This document shows positions 1 through 7,158 of a DNA stretch of 27,246 nt, one piece after another. Origin of the DNA: Pseudomonadota bacterium. GTDB taxonomy: Bacteria; Pseudomonadota; Gammaproteobacteria; Burkholderiales; Burkholderiaceae_D. The position numbers were made by a program, and so were the translations under genes. How positions within the stretch are numbered: position 1 is the first letter of the stretch; the number at the start of each line of letters is the position of its first letter. The stretch is taken from the NCBI GenBank assembly GCA_023392035.1, contig JAEVZY010000320.1:1-27246 (forward strand). The letters are read 5' to 3'. A model generated the notes under the pieces. That model saw only the letters and a program-made list of their open reading frames with translations, did not search any database and was not told where the DNA came from.

Positions 1-744
1 GTGCACATCGTTGCGCGCGCCCAGCGAACCGTCGGCATTGACCAGGAATTTCGGCACGATGAACAGCGAAATGCCTTTCACCCCCGGCGGCGCATCCGGC
101 GTGCGCGCCAGCACCAGGTGGACGATATTCTCGGCCATGTCGTGCTCGCCATAGGTGATGAAGATCTTGGTGCCGAACAGTTTGTAATTGCCATCGCCCT
201 GCGGCACGGCGCGCGTGCGCACCAGGGCCAGGTCCGAGCCGGCCTGCGGCTCGGTCAGGTTCATGGTCCCGGTCCATTTGCCGGAAATGAAATTGGCGAG
301 GTAGGTTTCTTTTTGCTGTGGACTGCCGGCGGTCATCAGGGCTTCGATCGCGCCGTCGGTCAGCAAGGGACAGAGCGCGAACGAGAGATTGGCCGCGTTG
401 AGCATTTCGATGCAGGGCGTGGCCACCAGCTTGGGCAAGCCCTGTCCGCCGAATTCCACCGGGTGCTGCACGCCTTGCCAGCCGGCCTCGCCGAAGGCCT
501 TGAAGGCTTGCTTGAAGCCGGCCGAGGTCTTGACCGCGCCCTGCTGCCAGCTGCTCGGCTCGCGGTCGCCCGGCACGTTGAGCGGCGCCACCACTTCCGA
601 GCAGAAGCGCGCGTTTTCTTCCAGCACCGCCTGCACGGTTTCCGGCGTGGCGTCTTCGCAGCCAGGCAAGCGGCTGACTGCATCCAAGCCCGCCAGCTGG
701 TTCAGCACAAACATCATGTCTTTCAAAGGCGCGACGTAAGTCAT
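1..744 (-). CDS. Acyl-CoA dehydrogenase, N-terminal part (3' end outside window)
   Basis: This is an FAD-dependent acyl-CoA dehydrogenase, which oxidises an acyl-CoA to the 2-enoyl-CoA and passes electrons to ETF. The visible 248 residues begin MTYVAPLKDMMF and contain the family signature TMNLTEPQAGSDL (about residues 156-168) followed by GTKIFITYGEHDMAENIVHL. These match the large (about 590-600 residue) acyl-CoA dehydrogenases related to DmdC (methylmercaptopropionyl-CoA dehydrogenase) rather than the short 380-residue type; this subfamily call is from memory of the motifs. The ATG at 744 has a GGAG Shine-Dalgarno 6 bases upstream (complement of 751-754). It lies 55 bp downstream of etfA on the same strand, so it probably belongs to the etfBA operon and uses that ETF. 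Substrate is not predictable. The C-terminal catalytic half is outside the window. Confidence 0.9.
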   Translation of the reverse strand, partial: MTYVAPLKDMMFVLNQLAGLDAVSRLPGCEDATPETVQAVLEENARFCSEVVAPLNVPGDREPSSWQQGAVKTSAGFKQAFKAFGEAGWQGVQHPVEFGGQGLPKLVATPCIEMLNAANLSFALCPLLTDGAIEALMTAGSPQQKETYLANFISGKWTGTMNLTEPQAGSDLALVRTRAVPQGDGNYKLFGTKIFITYGEHDMAENIVHLVLARTPDAPPGVKGISLFIVPKFLVNADGSLGARNDVH

Positions 745-799
745 TCGATACTCCGAAAAATGTGCAGATGCTGTGCCGAAGCGGCTAGCGGTTTTGCTG

Positions 800-1732
800 T
801 CAGCCGAGCTCTTTCACCAACTGCGGAACCACCTCGAACAGGTCGCCCACGATGCCGTAGTCGGCCACGCTGAAGATGGGCGCTTCCGGATCCTTGTTGA
901 TGGCGACGATGGTCTTGGAATCCTTCATGCCGGCCAGATGCTGGATCGCGCCCGAGATGCCCACTGCAATGTAGAGCTGGGGCGCGACGATCTTGCCGGT
1001 CTGGCCGCCTTGCCAGTCGTTCGGCACGAAGCCGGCATCCACCGCCGCGCGCGATGCGCCCATGGCGGCGCCCAGCTTGTCGGCCAGCGGTTCCAGCAAC
1101 TTGAAGTTGTCGCCCGAACCCATGCCGCGGCCACCGGAAACGATGATCTTGGCGCCGGTCAGTTCCGGACGATCGGACTTGGCGACTTCGCGCGAAACAA
1201 AACGCGATTTGCCGGAATCGGCCTCGGCCGTCAGGTTTTCCACCGTGGCCGAACCGCCTTCGGCCGCAGCGGCGTCAAAGCCGGTGGTGCGCACCGTGAT
1301 GACCTTGATCGCATCGGTCGATTGCACCGTGGCGATGGCATTGCCGGCATAGATCGGACGCTCGAAGGTGTCCGGGCTGTCGACCTTGGTGATCTCGGAG
1401 ATCTGGCCCACGTCCAGCAGGGCCGCCACGCGCGGCAGGATGTTCTTGCCATAGGCGGTGGCCGGGGCCAGCACATGGCTGTAGTTCTTGGCGATGGCCA
1501 GGGCCTGGGCGGCGACGTTTTCGGCCAGGCCGTCGGCGAATTGCGCGCCGTCGGCCACCAGCACCTTGGCGACGCCGGCGACCTTGGCGGCGGCTTGCGC
1601 TGCGGCGCCGCAGTTGTGGCCGGCGACCAGGACGTGCACTTCGCCGCCGCACTGGCTGGCGGCGGTGATGGTATTGAGGGTGCTGCCTTTCAGGCTGGCG
1701 TTATCGTGTTCGGCAATGACGAGTGCGACCAT
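800..1732 (-). CDS. etfA: Electron transfer flavoprotein subunit alpha
   Basis: This is the FAD-carrying alpha subunit of the soluble ETF heterodimer, which takes electrons from acyl-CoA dehydrogenases and delivers them to ETF:ubiquinone oxidoreductase. The 310-residue length is typical. The N-terminal half is the nucleotide-binding-like ETF domain (starts MVALVIAEHDN). The C-terminal FAD-binding signature is clear: IIVSGGRGMGSGDNF, then AAVDAGFVPNDWQGGQTGK, then LYIAVGISGAIQHLAGM, with the conserved SKTIVAINKDPEAPIF near the end. The start has an AGGAAA ribosome-binding site. It follows etfB with a 29-bp gap, so the two are co-transcribed, with the acyl-CoA dehydrogenase next. Confidence 0.97.
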   Translation of the reverse strand: MVALVIAEHDNASLKGSTLNTITAASQCGGEVHVLVAGHNCGAAAQAAAKVAGVAKVLVADGAQFADGLAENVAAQALAIAKNYSHVLAPATAYGKNILPRVAALLDVGQISEITKVDSPDTFERPIYAGNAIATVQSTDAIKVITVRTTGFDAAAAEGGSATVENLTAEADSGKSRFVSREVAKSDRPELTGAKIIVSGGRGMGSGDNFKLLEPLADKLGAAMGASRAAVDAGFVPNDWQGGQTGKIVAPQLYIAVGISGAIQHLAGMKDSKTIVAINKDPEAPIFSVADYGIVGDLFEVVPQLVKELG

Positions 1733-1761
1733 GTCTGTGTTTTCCTTGTTCGCAGTGTTCT

Positions 1762-2511
1762 TCAGATGACCTTGGCTTCGGTGCGCAGCTTGGCGACCAG
1801 GGCCGCGGCATCAGGCACGATCACACCGGCGGAGCGCTTGGGCGGCTCGGCCACTTTCAGGGTCTTCAGGCGCGGTGCGGGATCGACGCCCAGGTCGGCC
1901 GGCTTCACCACTTCCAGCGGCTTCTTCTTGGCCTTCATGATGTTGGGCAGCGTCACATAGCGCGGCTCGTTCAGGCGCAAGTCGGTGGTGACAACCGCCG
2001 GCAGGGTGAGAGACACAGTCTCCAGGCCGCCATCCACTTCACGGGTCACGGTCACGCTCTCGCCGTCGATGCTGACCTTGGAGGCGAAGGTGGCTTGCGG
2101 CCAGCCCAGCAAGGCGGCCAGCATTTGCCCGGTCTGGTTGCAGTCGTCGTCGATCGCCTGCTTGCCGAGGATGATCAGTTTCGGCTGTTCCTTGTCGGCC
2201 ACCGCCTTCAACAGCTTGGCCACGGCCAGCGGCTGCAACTCGGCATCGGTCTCCACCAGCACGGCGCGGTCGGCGCCGATTGCCATGGCGGTACGCAGGG
2301 TTTCCTGGCATTGGGTCACGCCGCAGGAGACGGCGATCACTTCGGTGGCGGCGCCGGCTTCCTTCAGGCGCATGGCTTCTTCCACCGCGATTTCATCAAA
2401 CGGGTTCATCGACATCTTGACGTTGGCGATGTCGACACCCGAGCCGTCCGACTTCACGCGCACCTTGACGTTGTAGTCGACCACGCGCTTGACTGGCACC
2501 AGTACTTTCAT
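1762..2511 (-). CDS. etfB: Electron transfer flavoprotein subunit beta
   Basis: This is the AMP-binding beta subunit of ETF, partner of EtfA. The 249-residue length is standard. The family starts MKVLVPVKRVVDYNVKVRVK, exactly as here, and the ETF-beta signature around GKQAIDDDCNQTGQMLAALLG (residues about 123-143) is intact. It is the first gene of the etfB-etfA-acyl-CoA dehydrogenase run on the minus strand. GAGG precedes the ATG by 8 bases. Upstream lie a TATAAT box and a palindromic operator (separate entries), which suggests that the whole operon is repressed from one site, most likely in response to an acyl-CoA or fatty acid signal; that last point is inference. Confidence 0.97.
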   Translation of the reverse strand: MKVLVPVKRVVDYNVKVRVKSDGSGVDIANVKMSMNPFDEIAVEEAMRLKEAGAATEVIAVSCGVTQCQETLRTAMAIGADRAVLVETDAELQPLAVAKLLKAVADKEQPKLIILGKQAIDDDCNQTGQMLAALLGWPQATFASKVSIDGESVTVTREVDGGLETVSLTLPAVVTTDLRLNEPRYVTLPNIMKAKKKPLEVVKPADLGVDPAPRLKTLKVAEPPKRSAGVIVPDAAALVAKLRTEAKVI

Positions 2512-2543
2512 GAATTTGCCTCTGATTGGGAGCTTGGAATCAA

Positions 2544-2559
2544 TTGACGTATACGTAAA
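2544..2559 (-). promoter_or_regulatory. Palindromic operator upstream of etfBA
   Basis: TTGACGTATACGTAAA: a perfect 10-bp palindrome ACGTATACGT (2547-2556) extended to 16 bp with a single mismatched pair. It sits 33 bp upstream of the etfB ATG and just downstream of the TATAAT box, over or immediately after the predicted transcription start (about 2563). That is where a repressor would block initiation. The shape resembles sites of MerR- or TetR-type regulators of fatty-acid and branched-chain amino acid catabolism (LiuR-like), an assignment from memory only. Confidence 0.55.
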
Positions 2560-2569
2560 GTAGACGGCG

Positions 2570-2575
2570 ATTATA
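2570..2575 (-). promoter_or_regulatory. -10 box of the etfBA promoter
   Basis: On the minus strand this reads TATAAT, an exact sigma-70 -10 hexamer. It is 58 bp upstream of the etfB start and just upstream of the palindromic operator. No convincing -35 hexamer lies 16-18 bp further up, so activation or an extended contact may be needed. Confidence 0.5.
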
Positions 2576-2625
2576 AAAGGAAAAGGCGGGAATTAATGCG
2601 GACTTTGTTGCACTGCCATGGAATT

Positions 2626-2641
2626 TAGCACGAGCGTGCTA
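2626..2641. repeat. Inverted repeat TAGCACG-AG-CGTGCTA
   Basis: A perfect 7-bp inverted repeat with a 2-bp spacer lies in the 197-bp gap between the end of the TusA-family gene and etfB. It has no T-run on either side, so it does not look like a terminator. A protein-binding site for etfB control is possible. The rest of this gap holds a GC-rich stretch and no gene that I can support. Confidence 0.5.
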
Positions 2642-2708
2642 TTGGAAAGTAGAGCCAGCTCACTAACGCCAACCCGGCACGGCGCGCCGCGCGCCGGCAG
2701 CAAGGGCT

Positions 2709-2942
2709 TTACTTGCGCTGCAGGAAGAACACGAATTCCGAGCCATCCGCCGAGCTGGAATGCTCGAGCAATTGATTGCCGGTCTGGCGCGAAAAGGCCT
2801 GGAAGTCGCGCACCGAGCCGGGGTCGGTGGCCATCACGCGCAGCACTTCGCCGCTGTTGAGTTCAGCCAGGGCTTTCTTGGCCTTCAGGATGGGCAGCGG
2901 ACAGTTCAGGCCGCGCGCATCAAGTTCCTTTTGAAAATCCAT
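2709..2942 (-). CDS. TusA/SirA/YedF-family sulfur-carrier protein
   Basis: This is a 77-residue cytoplasmic protein of the TusA family, small sulfur carriers that hold a persulfide on a conserved cysteine and relay it in tRNA thiolation, cofactor synthesis or sulfur oxidation. The family motif LDARGLNCPLPILKAKKAL is present, with the active cysteine at residue 14 in the C-P-L-P motif. The length is typical (75-81). The C-terminal ending (SEFVFFLQRK) completes the two-layer fold. It lies 65 bp downstream of the NUDIX gene on the same strand, so it is likely the last gene of the alaS operon. It could be TusA itself or a paralogue; the TusBCDE partners are not in the window. Confidence 0.9.
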   Translation of the reverse strand: MDFQKELDARGLNCPLPILKAKKALAELNSGEVLRVMATDPGSVRDFQAFSRQTGNQLLEHSSSADGSEFVFFLQRK

Positions 2943-3007
2943 GTCAGTACTGCCTGCAAAGCGAAAACGAAAGCGCGATTCTAGCGCAAGGCGCTGGCGC
3001 AGTCGCC

Positions 3008-3553
3008 TCAGTTGGCCGCCTGCTGCGGGCGCGGCGGCAGGTCGACGAATTCAAAGGGCAGGCCGCGCCTGCGCATCCAGTCGGCCACCGCATAGCCGGT
3101 GCCGGAACGCCAGGGCCGCAGCTTCTCCGGCTCCACCAAACGGAATTCCGCCAGTTCTTCAGACAGGCGCACGCTGCCGCTGGCCTTGACGTGGTAGGCG
3201 ATGATCAACTCGTTCTTGCGCATGAATTCATAGACGCCGATCAGTTCCGTGCTGCTCGCAACGAGGCTGGTTTCTTCCATGATTTCGCGGGCGATGCCGG
3301 CCTCCGGCGTTTCGTCGCGCTCCATGAAGCCGGTGATCAGGCCGAACATCTTTTCCGGCCAGGCGGCATTGCGCGCCAGCAGCATGCGGCCATCCACTTC
3401 CACCAGGGCGGCCAGCACCGGCAGCGGGTTGTCCCAGAAGGTCCAGTGACCTTCGGGACAGGCCAGGCGCATGCGGCCGCCCTCGCCCACGTCCTGGCGT
3501 TGCACCAGGCCGGTGGCGCAGACGGGACAAAAGCGCAGCGTGCCATTGCTCAT
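3008..3553 (-). CDS. NUDIX hydrolase with N-terminal zinc ribbon
   Basis: This is a 181-residue nucleoside-diphosphate-X hydrolase. An N-terminal Cys/His cluster (C9, C12, C32, H36) looks like the zinc ribbon of NudC-type NADH pyrophosphatases. It is followed by a beta-strand core and a NUDIX box at residues 75-97 with the key G75, E81, R89, E90, E93 and E94. The glycine near the end of the box (consensus EExGU) is serine 96 here; such substitutions occur in the family and the metal-binding glutamates are intact. The protein is shorter than E. coli NudC, so NAD/NADH or ADP-ribose is plausible but the substrate is not certain. It is 28 bp downstream of alaS and probably co-transcribed with it. 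Confidence 0.9.
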   Translation of the reverse strand: MSNGTLRFCPVCATGLVQRQDVGEGGRMRLACPEGHWTFWDNPLPVLAALVEVDGRMLLARNAAWPEKMFGLITGFMERDETPEAGIAREIMEETSLVASSTELIGVYEFMRKNELIIAYHVKASGSVRLSEELAEFRLVEPEKLRPWRSGTGYAVADWMRRRGLPFEFVDLPPRPQQAAN

Positions 3554-3581
3554 CGCTTGCTCACCCGTCCCGCCTGGCGGC

Positions 3582-6206
3582 TCATGCGCGCTCGCGCACC
3601 CAGGCTGCCACGCCTTGCAGGGCTTGTGGCAAAGCCGTCGCGTCGGTGCCGCCGGCCTGGGCCATGTCGGCCCGTCCGCCGCCCTTGCCGCCCACCTGCT
3701 GCGCCACGAAGTTCACCAGCTCGCCGGCTTTCACCTTGCCGACGGCGTCGGCGGTGACGCCGGCGATCAGGCTGACGCGGCCATCGTTGACGGCAGCCAG
3801 CACCACGGCGGCGGTTTTCAGCTTGTCTTTCATCTTGTCGACCGCGGCGCGCAGGGCCGGCACGTCAGCGCCGTTCATGGTCGCGGCCAGCACCTTGATG
3901 CCGTTCACGTCCACCGCCTGGTTCAGCAGCTCGTCGCCTTGCGAAGACGCCAGCTTGGACTTGAGCGCATTGAGCTCTTTTTCCAGGCTCTTCACCTGGT
4001 CCTGCACCTGGCCGATGCGCTGCGCCAGTTCTTCCGGCTTGGCCTTGAGCAGGCTGGCCGCCTGGTTGACCCGCTCGGCCAGGTTTTGCATCAGGGCCAG
4101 GGCGTTGTCACCGGTCACGGCTTCCAGCCGGCGCACGCCGGCGGCGACGCCGCCCTCGGACACGATCTTGAACAGGCCGATGTCGCCTGTACGGGCGACG
4201 TGGGTGCCGCCGCACAATTCGCGCGAGCTGCCGATGCCCAGCACCCGCACCTGGTCGCCATACTTCTCGCCGAACAAGGCCATGGCACCGCTGCTGACCG
4301 CCTCGTCATAGGTCATCAAGTTGGCTTCGGTTGCGACGTTGGACAGGATCTCGTGATTCACCAGCGCTTCCACGCGACGGATCTCGTCGGCGGTCAGCGG
4401 CGCGTTGTGGCTGAAGTCGAAGCGGGTGCGCTCGTGCGTCACCTGCGAACCCTTTTGCGCCACATGCTCGCCCAGCACCAGGCGCAAGGCGTGATGCATC
4501 AAGTGGGTGGCCGAGTGGTTGCGCATGGTCTGCGCGCGCAAATGGGCGTTGACGCGGGCTTCGACTATGTCGCCCACTTTCAGCGTGCCGCGGGCAAGCG
4601 TGCCGTGATGGCCAAACACATCGGCCTGGATCTTGCGCGTGTCTTCCACCTGGAACAGCAAGCTGTCGTTGCCGATTTCGCCGCTGTCGCCGGCCTGGCC
4701 GCCGGATTCGGCGTAGAAGGGTGTACTGTCGAGCACGATCACGCCTTCCTGGCCTTGCTGCAATTGATCGACCGCGCTGCCGCCGTGGTAGAGCGCCACC
4801 ACGCGGCCTTCCTGGGTCAGGCTTTCATAGCCGACGAATTGCGTCTTGTCGCCCTTGTATTCGAGCGCGGCGGCCATTTCGAACTTGCCGGCGGCGCGCG
4901 CGGTGGAGCGCTGCTTTTCCATCGCTTCGGCAAAGCCGGCTTCATCCAGCGTGACGTCGCGTTCGCGGCAGATGTCGGCGGTCAGATCGAGCGGGAAGCC
5001 ATAGGTGTCATACAGCGTGAAAGCGGTCTTGCCGTCCAGGTTGGCCGGATCGCGCGCCAGCGCCGCTTCCAGGATCTTCATGCCGTTCTCGAGCGTCTCG
5101 CCAAAGCGCTCCTCTTCCTGGCGCAGCACCTGCTCCACGCGTTGCTGCGCATCAGCCAGCTCGGGATAGGCCTGGCCCATCTCCTGCACCAGGTCCTTGA
5201 CCAGGCGATGGAAGAAAGGCTTGGTCTGGCCCAGCTTGTAACCATGGCGCAGCGCACGGCGGATAATGCGACGCAGGACATAGCCGCGTCCTTCGCTGCC
5301 GGGAATGACGCCGTCCACCACCAGGAAAGAACAGGCGCGGATATGGTCGGCAATCACGCGCAGCGAGGCATTGGAAAGATCGCTGGTATTGGTTTCGCGG
5401 GCGGCGGCGCGCACCAGGCGGTCGAACAGGTCGATTTCGTAATTGCTGTGCACATGCTGCAGCACCGCTGCCAGGCGCTCCAGGCCCATGCCGGTATCCA
5501 CGCAGGGGCTGGGCAACGGCTTCATCACCGCTTCGCCGGTGGCGGGATCGATCTGGCGATCGAACTGCATGAAGACGTTGTTCCAGATTTCGATATAGCG
5601 GTCGCCATCCTGCTCGGCGCTGCCGGGCGGGCCGCCCCAGACTTCGGGGCCATGGTCGTAGAAGATTTCCGAGCACGGACCGCAGGGACCGGTGTCGGCC
5701 ATCTGCCAGAAGTTGTCGGAAGCATAGGGCGCGCCCTTGTTGTCGCCGATGCGCACCACACGCTCGGGCGGCAAGCCGATCACCTTGGTCCAGATGTCAT
5801 AGGCTTCGTCGTCGGTGTGATAGACCGTGGCCCACAGTTTTTCGGCCGGCAAGCCATAGACCCTGGTCAGCAGCTCGAAGGCCCAGACCAGCGAATCTTT
5901 CTTGAAGTAGTCGCCGAAAGACCAGTTGCCCAGCATTTCGAAGAAGGTGTGATGGCGCGCGGTATAGCCGACATTTTCCAGGTCGTTGTGCTTGCCGCCG
6001 GCGCGCAGGCAGCGCTGCACCGAGGCGGCACGCACGTAGGGACGCTTGTCGGTGCCGAGGAATACGTCCTTGAATTGCACCATGCCGGAGTTGGTGAACA
6101 GCAGGGTCGGGTCATTGGCCGGCACCAGGCTGGACGAACGAACGACGGTATGGCCGCGCTCTTCGAAAAAGCGCAAAAACTTCTCACGTATCTCGGACGA
6201 TTTCAT
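3582..6206 (-). CDS. alaS: Alanine--tRNA ligase
   Basis: Class II aminoacyl-tRNA synthetase that charges tRNA-Ala with alanine and edits mischarged Ser or Gly. The 874 residues match the bacterial length. The N-terminal catalytic domain starts MKSSEIREKFLRFFEERGHT and contains LVPANDPTLLFTNSGMVQFK. The editing domain shows the zinc motifs HSATHLMHH and CGGTHVARTGDIG. The C-Ala domain ends the protein. It heads a probable operon alaS-NUDIX-tusA-like. A TATAAT box (complement 6270-6275) lies 64 bp upstream. A very long antisense ORF over this gene is a composition artefact. Confidence 0.98.
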   Translation of the reverse strand: MKSSEIREKFLRFFEERGHTVVRSSSLVPANDPTLLFTNSGMVQFKDVFLGTDKRPYVRAASVQRCLRAGGKHNDLENVGYTARHHTFFEMLGNWSFGDYFKKDSLVWAFELLTRVYGLPAEKLWATVYHTDDEAYDIWTKVIGLPPERVVRIGDNKGAPYASDNFWQMADTGPCGPCSEIFYDHGPEVWGGPPGSAEQDGDRYIEIWNNVFMQFDRQIDPATGEAVMKPLPSPCVDTGMGLERLAAVLQHVHSNYEIDLFDRLVRAAARETNTSDLSNASLRVIADHIRACSFLVVDGVIPGSEGRGYVLRRIIRRALRHGYKLGQTKPFFHRLVKDLVQEMGQAYPELADAQQRVEQVLRQEEERFGETLENGMKILEAALARDPANLDGKTAFTLYDTYGFPLDLTADICRERDVTLDEAGFAEAMEKQRSTARAAGKFEMAAALEYKGDKTQFVGYESLTQEGRVVALYHGGSAVDQLQQGQEGVIVLDSTPFYAESGGQAGDSGEIGNDSLLFQVEDTRKIQADVFGHHGTLARGTLKVGDIVEARVNAHLRAQTMRNHSATHLMHHALRLVLGEHVAQKGSQVTHERTRFDFSHNAPLTADEIRRVEALVNHEILSNVATEANLMTYDEAVSSGAMALFGEKYGDQVRVLGIGSSRELCGGTHVARTGDIGLFKIVSEGGVAAGVRRLEAVTGDNALALMQNLAERVNQAASLLKAKPEELAQRIGQVQDQVKSLEKELNALKSKLASSQGDELLNQAVDVNGIKVLAATMNGADVPALRAAVDKMKDKLKTAAVVLAAVNDGRVSLIAGVTADAVGKVKAGELVNFVAQQVGGKGGGRADMAQAGGTDATALPQALQGVAAWVRERA

Positions 6207-6269
6207 GGATGGGAAACTGAAGACTGTATGCGATTGGAGGCAAGGATGGGACGCAACAACAAGCCTTTG

Positions 6270-6275
6270 ATTATA
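6270..6275 (-). promoter_or_regulatory. -10 box of the alaS promoter
   Basis: Minus-strand TATAAT, an exact -10 hexamer, predicts a transcription start near 6263 and a leader of about 57 nt before the alaS ATG. No good -35 hexamer is seen at 16-18 bp. Confidence 0.45.
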
Positions 6276-6305
6276 CAGCCCTTGCCCTGACTCACTGCCA
6301 TGGCT

Positions 6306-7058
6306 TCAGCCGGCGGCGAGGGCAAAAGCATCCGCCGGAAAAAGGTCGATTCTGTCGGTGCAGATTGCATCGACCCGCAGCGCCGCCAGTCGTTGCCATG
6401 CCGACTGCGTATTGACGGTATAGCAAAACAGCCCGTATCCGTAGTCGCGAATGCGTGCTGAGGATTCGGCATTGAGATGGCGATGGTTCAGATGCACGCT
6501 GCTCAGCTGCAAGGCCTGGGCCTGAGTCAGCCAATCCGCGGGCAAGCGGTTCAGCAGCCAGCCGCGGGCAATGTCGGGCGCCGCCGCTTGCGCGGCTTCG
6601 AGAGCAGAAGTGGAAAACGAAGAGAACAAGACCTGGCCGGCAGCGTCCGGCCCCAGCCATTCCCGGGTCAGCCGGGCCACCGCGGCGCCGGTCTGCGCCT
6701 CATGGCCGGCAGCCGGTTTGATTTCCACATTCATCCACAGCTTGTGCGCCACGCAGAAATCGAGCGCGCTTTGATACAGCGGCACGCGCTCGCCGGCGAA
6801 AACCGCGCCGAACCACTTTCCGGCATCCATCGCGCACAGCGCCGCCGAGCTCAGTTCAGGCACCCGAGCGCGTCCGGCCACGGTGCGTCCCAGCCGCTCG
6901 TCATGCATCAAGACCGGAACCCCATCCGCCGCCAGCATGACGTCGAATTCCACCGCGCGGTATCCCGCCCGCAGCGCCGCCGCCAGGCCGGCAATGGTGT
7001 TCTCGGGGGCGATGCTGCCGCCGCCGCGGTGGGCGATCATCCGTGGCCAATTCCACAT
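6306..7058 (-). CDS. Glycerophosphodiester phosphodiesterase
   Basis: This GDPD-family enzyme hydrolyses glycerophosphodiesters (deacylated phospholipids) to glycerol 3-phosphate and an alcohol. The 250 residues form one GDPD TIM barrel with the signature IAHRGGGSIAPENT near the N-terminus, then AVEFDVMLAADGVPVLMHDE, giving the metal and catalytic residues (HRG, E and D of EFD, HD). WMNVEIKP carries another conserved Glu. The start at 7058 (MWNWPRMIAHRG) was chosen because the family motif begins within 10 residues; the reading frame stays open for 82 codons further upstream, but that extension has no resemblance to the family and overlaps the divergent promoter region. There is no signal peptide, so it is cytoplasmic, like UgpQ. 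The gene stands alone, divergent from the CoA-transferase. Confidence 0.93.
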   Translation of the reverse strand: MWNWPRMIAHRGGGSIAPENTIAGLAAALRAGYRAVEFDVMLAADGVPVLMHDERLGRTVAGRARVPELSSAALCAMDAGKWFGAVFAGERVPLYQSALDFCVAHKLWMNVEIKPAAGHEAQTGAAVARLTREWLGPDAAGQVLFSSFSTSALEAAQAAAPDIARGWLLNRLPADWLTQAQALQLSSVHLNHRHLNAESSARIRDYGYGLFCYTVNTQSAWQRLAALRVDAICTDRIDLFPADAFALAAG

Positions 7059-7121
7059 GGCTTGCAGTCCTTGAGCAAAGTCCCTTGAAGCAAACCCGGC
7101 CAGTGTATGCCAGCGGCGGCT

Positions 7122-7127
7122 TACAAT
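7122..7127 (+). promoter_or_regulatory. Possible -10 box for the CoA-transferase gene
   Basis: TACAAT (5 of 6 consensus) in the 100-bp divergent gap would start transcription near 7134, about 25 nt before the CoA-transferase ATG. No recognisable -35 hexamer lies at the right distance. Confidence 0.3.
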
Positions 7128-7158
7128 TCGTGGCTCGAACAATCGATCCCGCAGAACA

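Noticed and set aside
2670..2705. GC-rich stretch with CCGGC and GCCGG arms after the TusA-like gene
   Set aside because: It could fold, but it has no T-run on the minus strand and such runs are common in this GC-rich DNA, so I did not call a terminator.
3471..6290. A 939-codon open frame on the plus strand opposite alaS
   Set aside because: It is the antisense shadow of alaS. His/Gln/Ala-rich composition, no family motifs, and the opposite strand encodes an unmistakable AlaRS. GC-rich codon usage leaves few stops in this frame.
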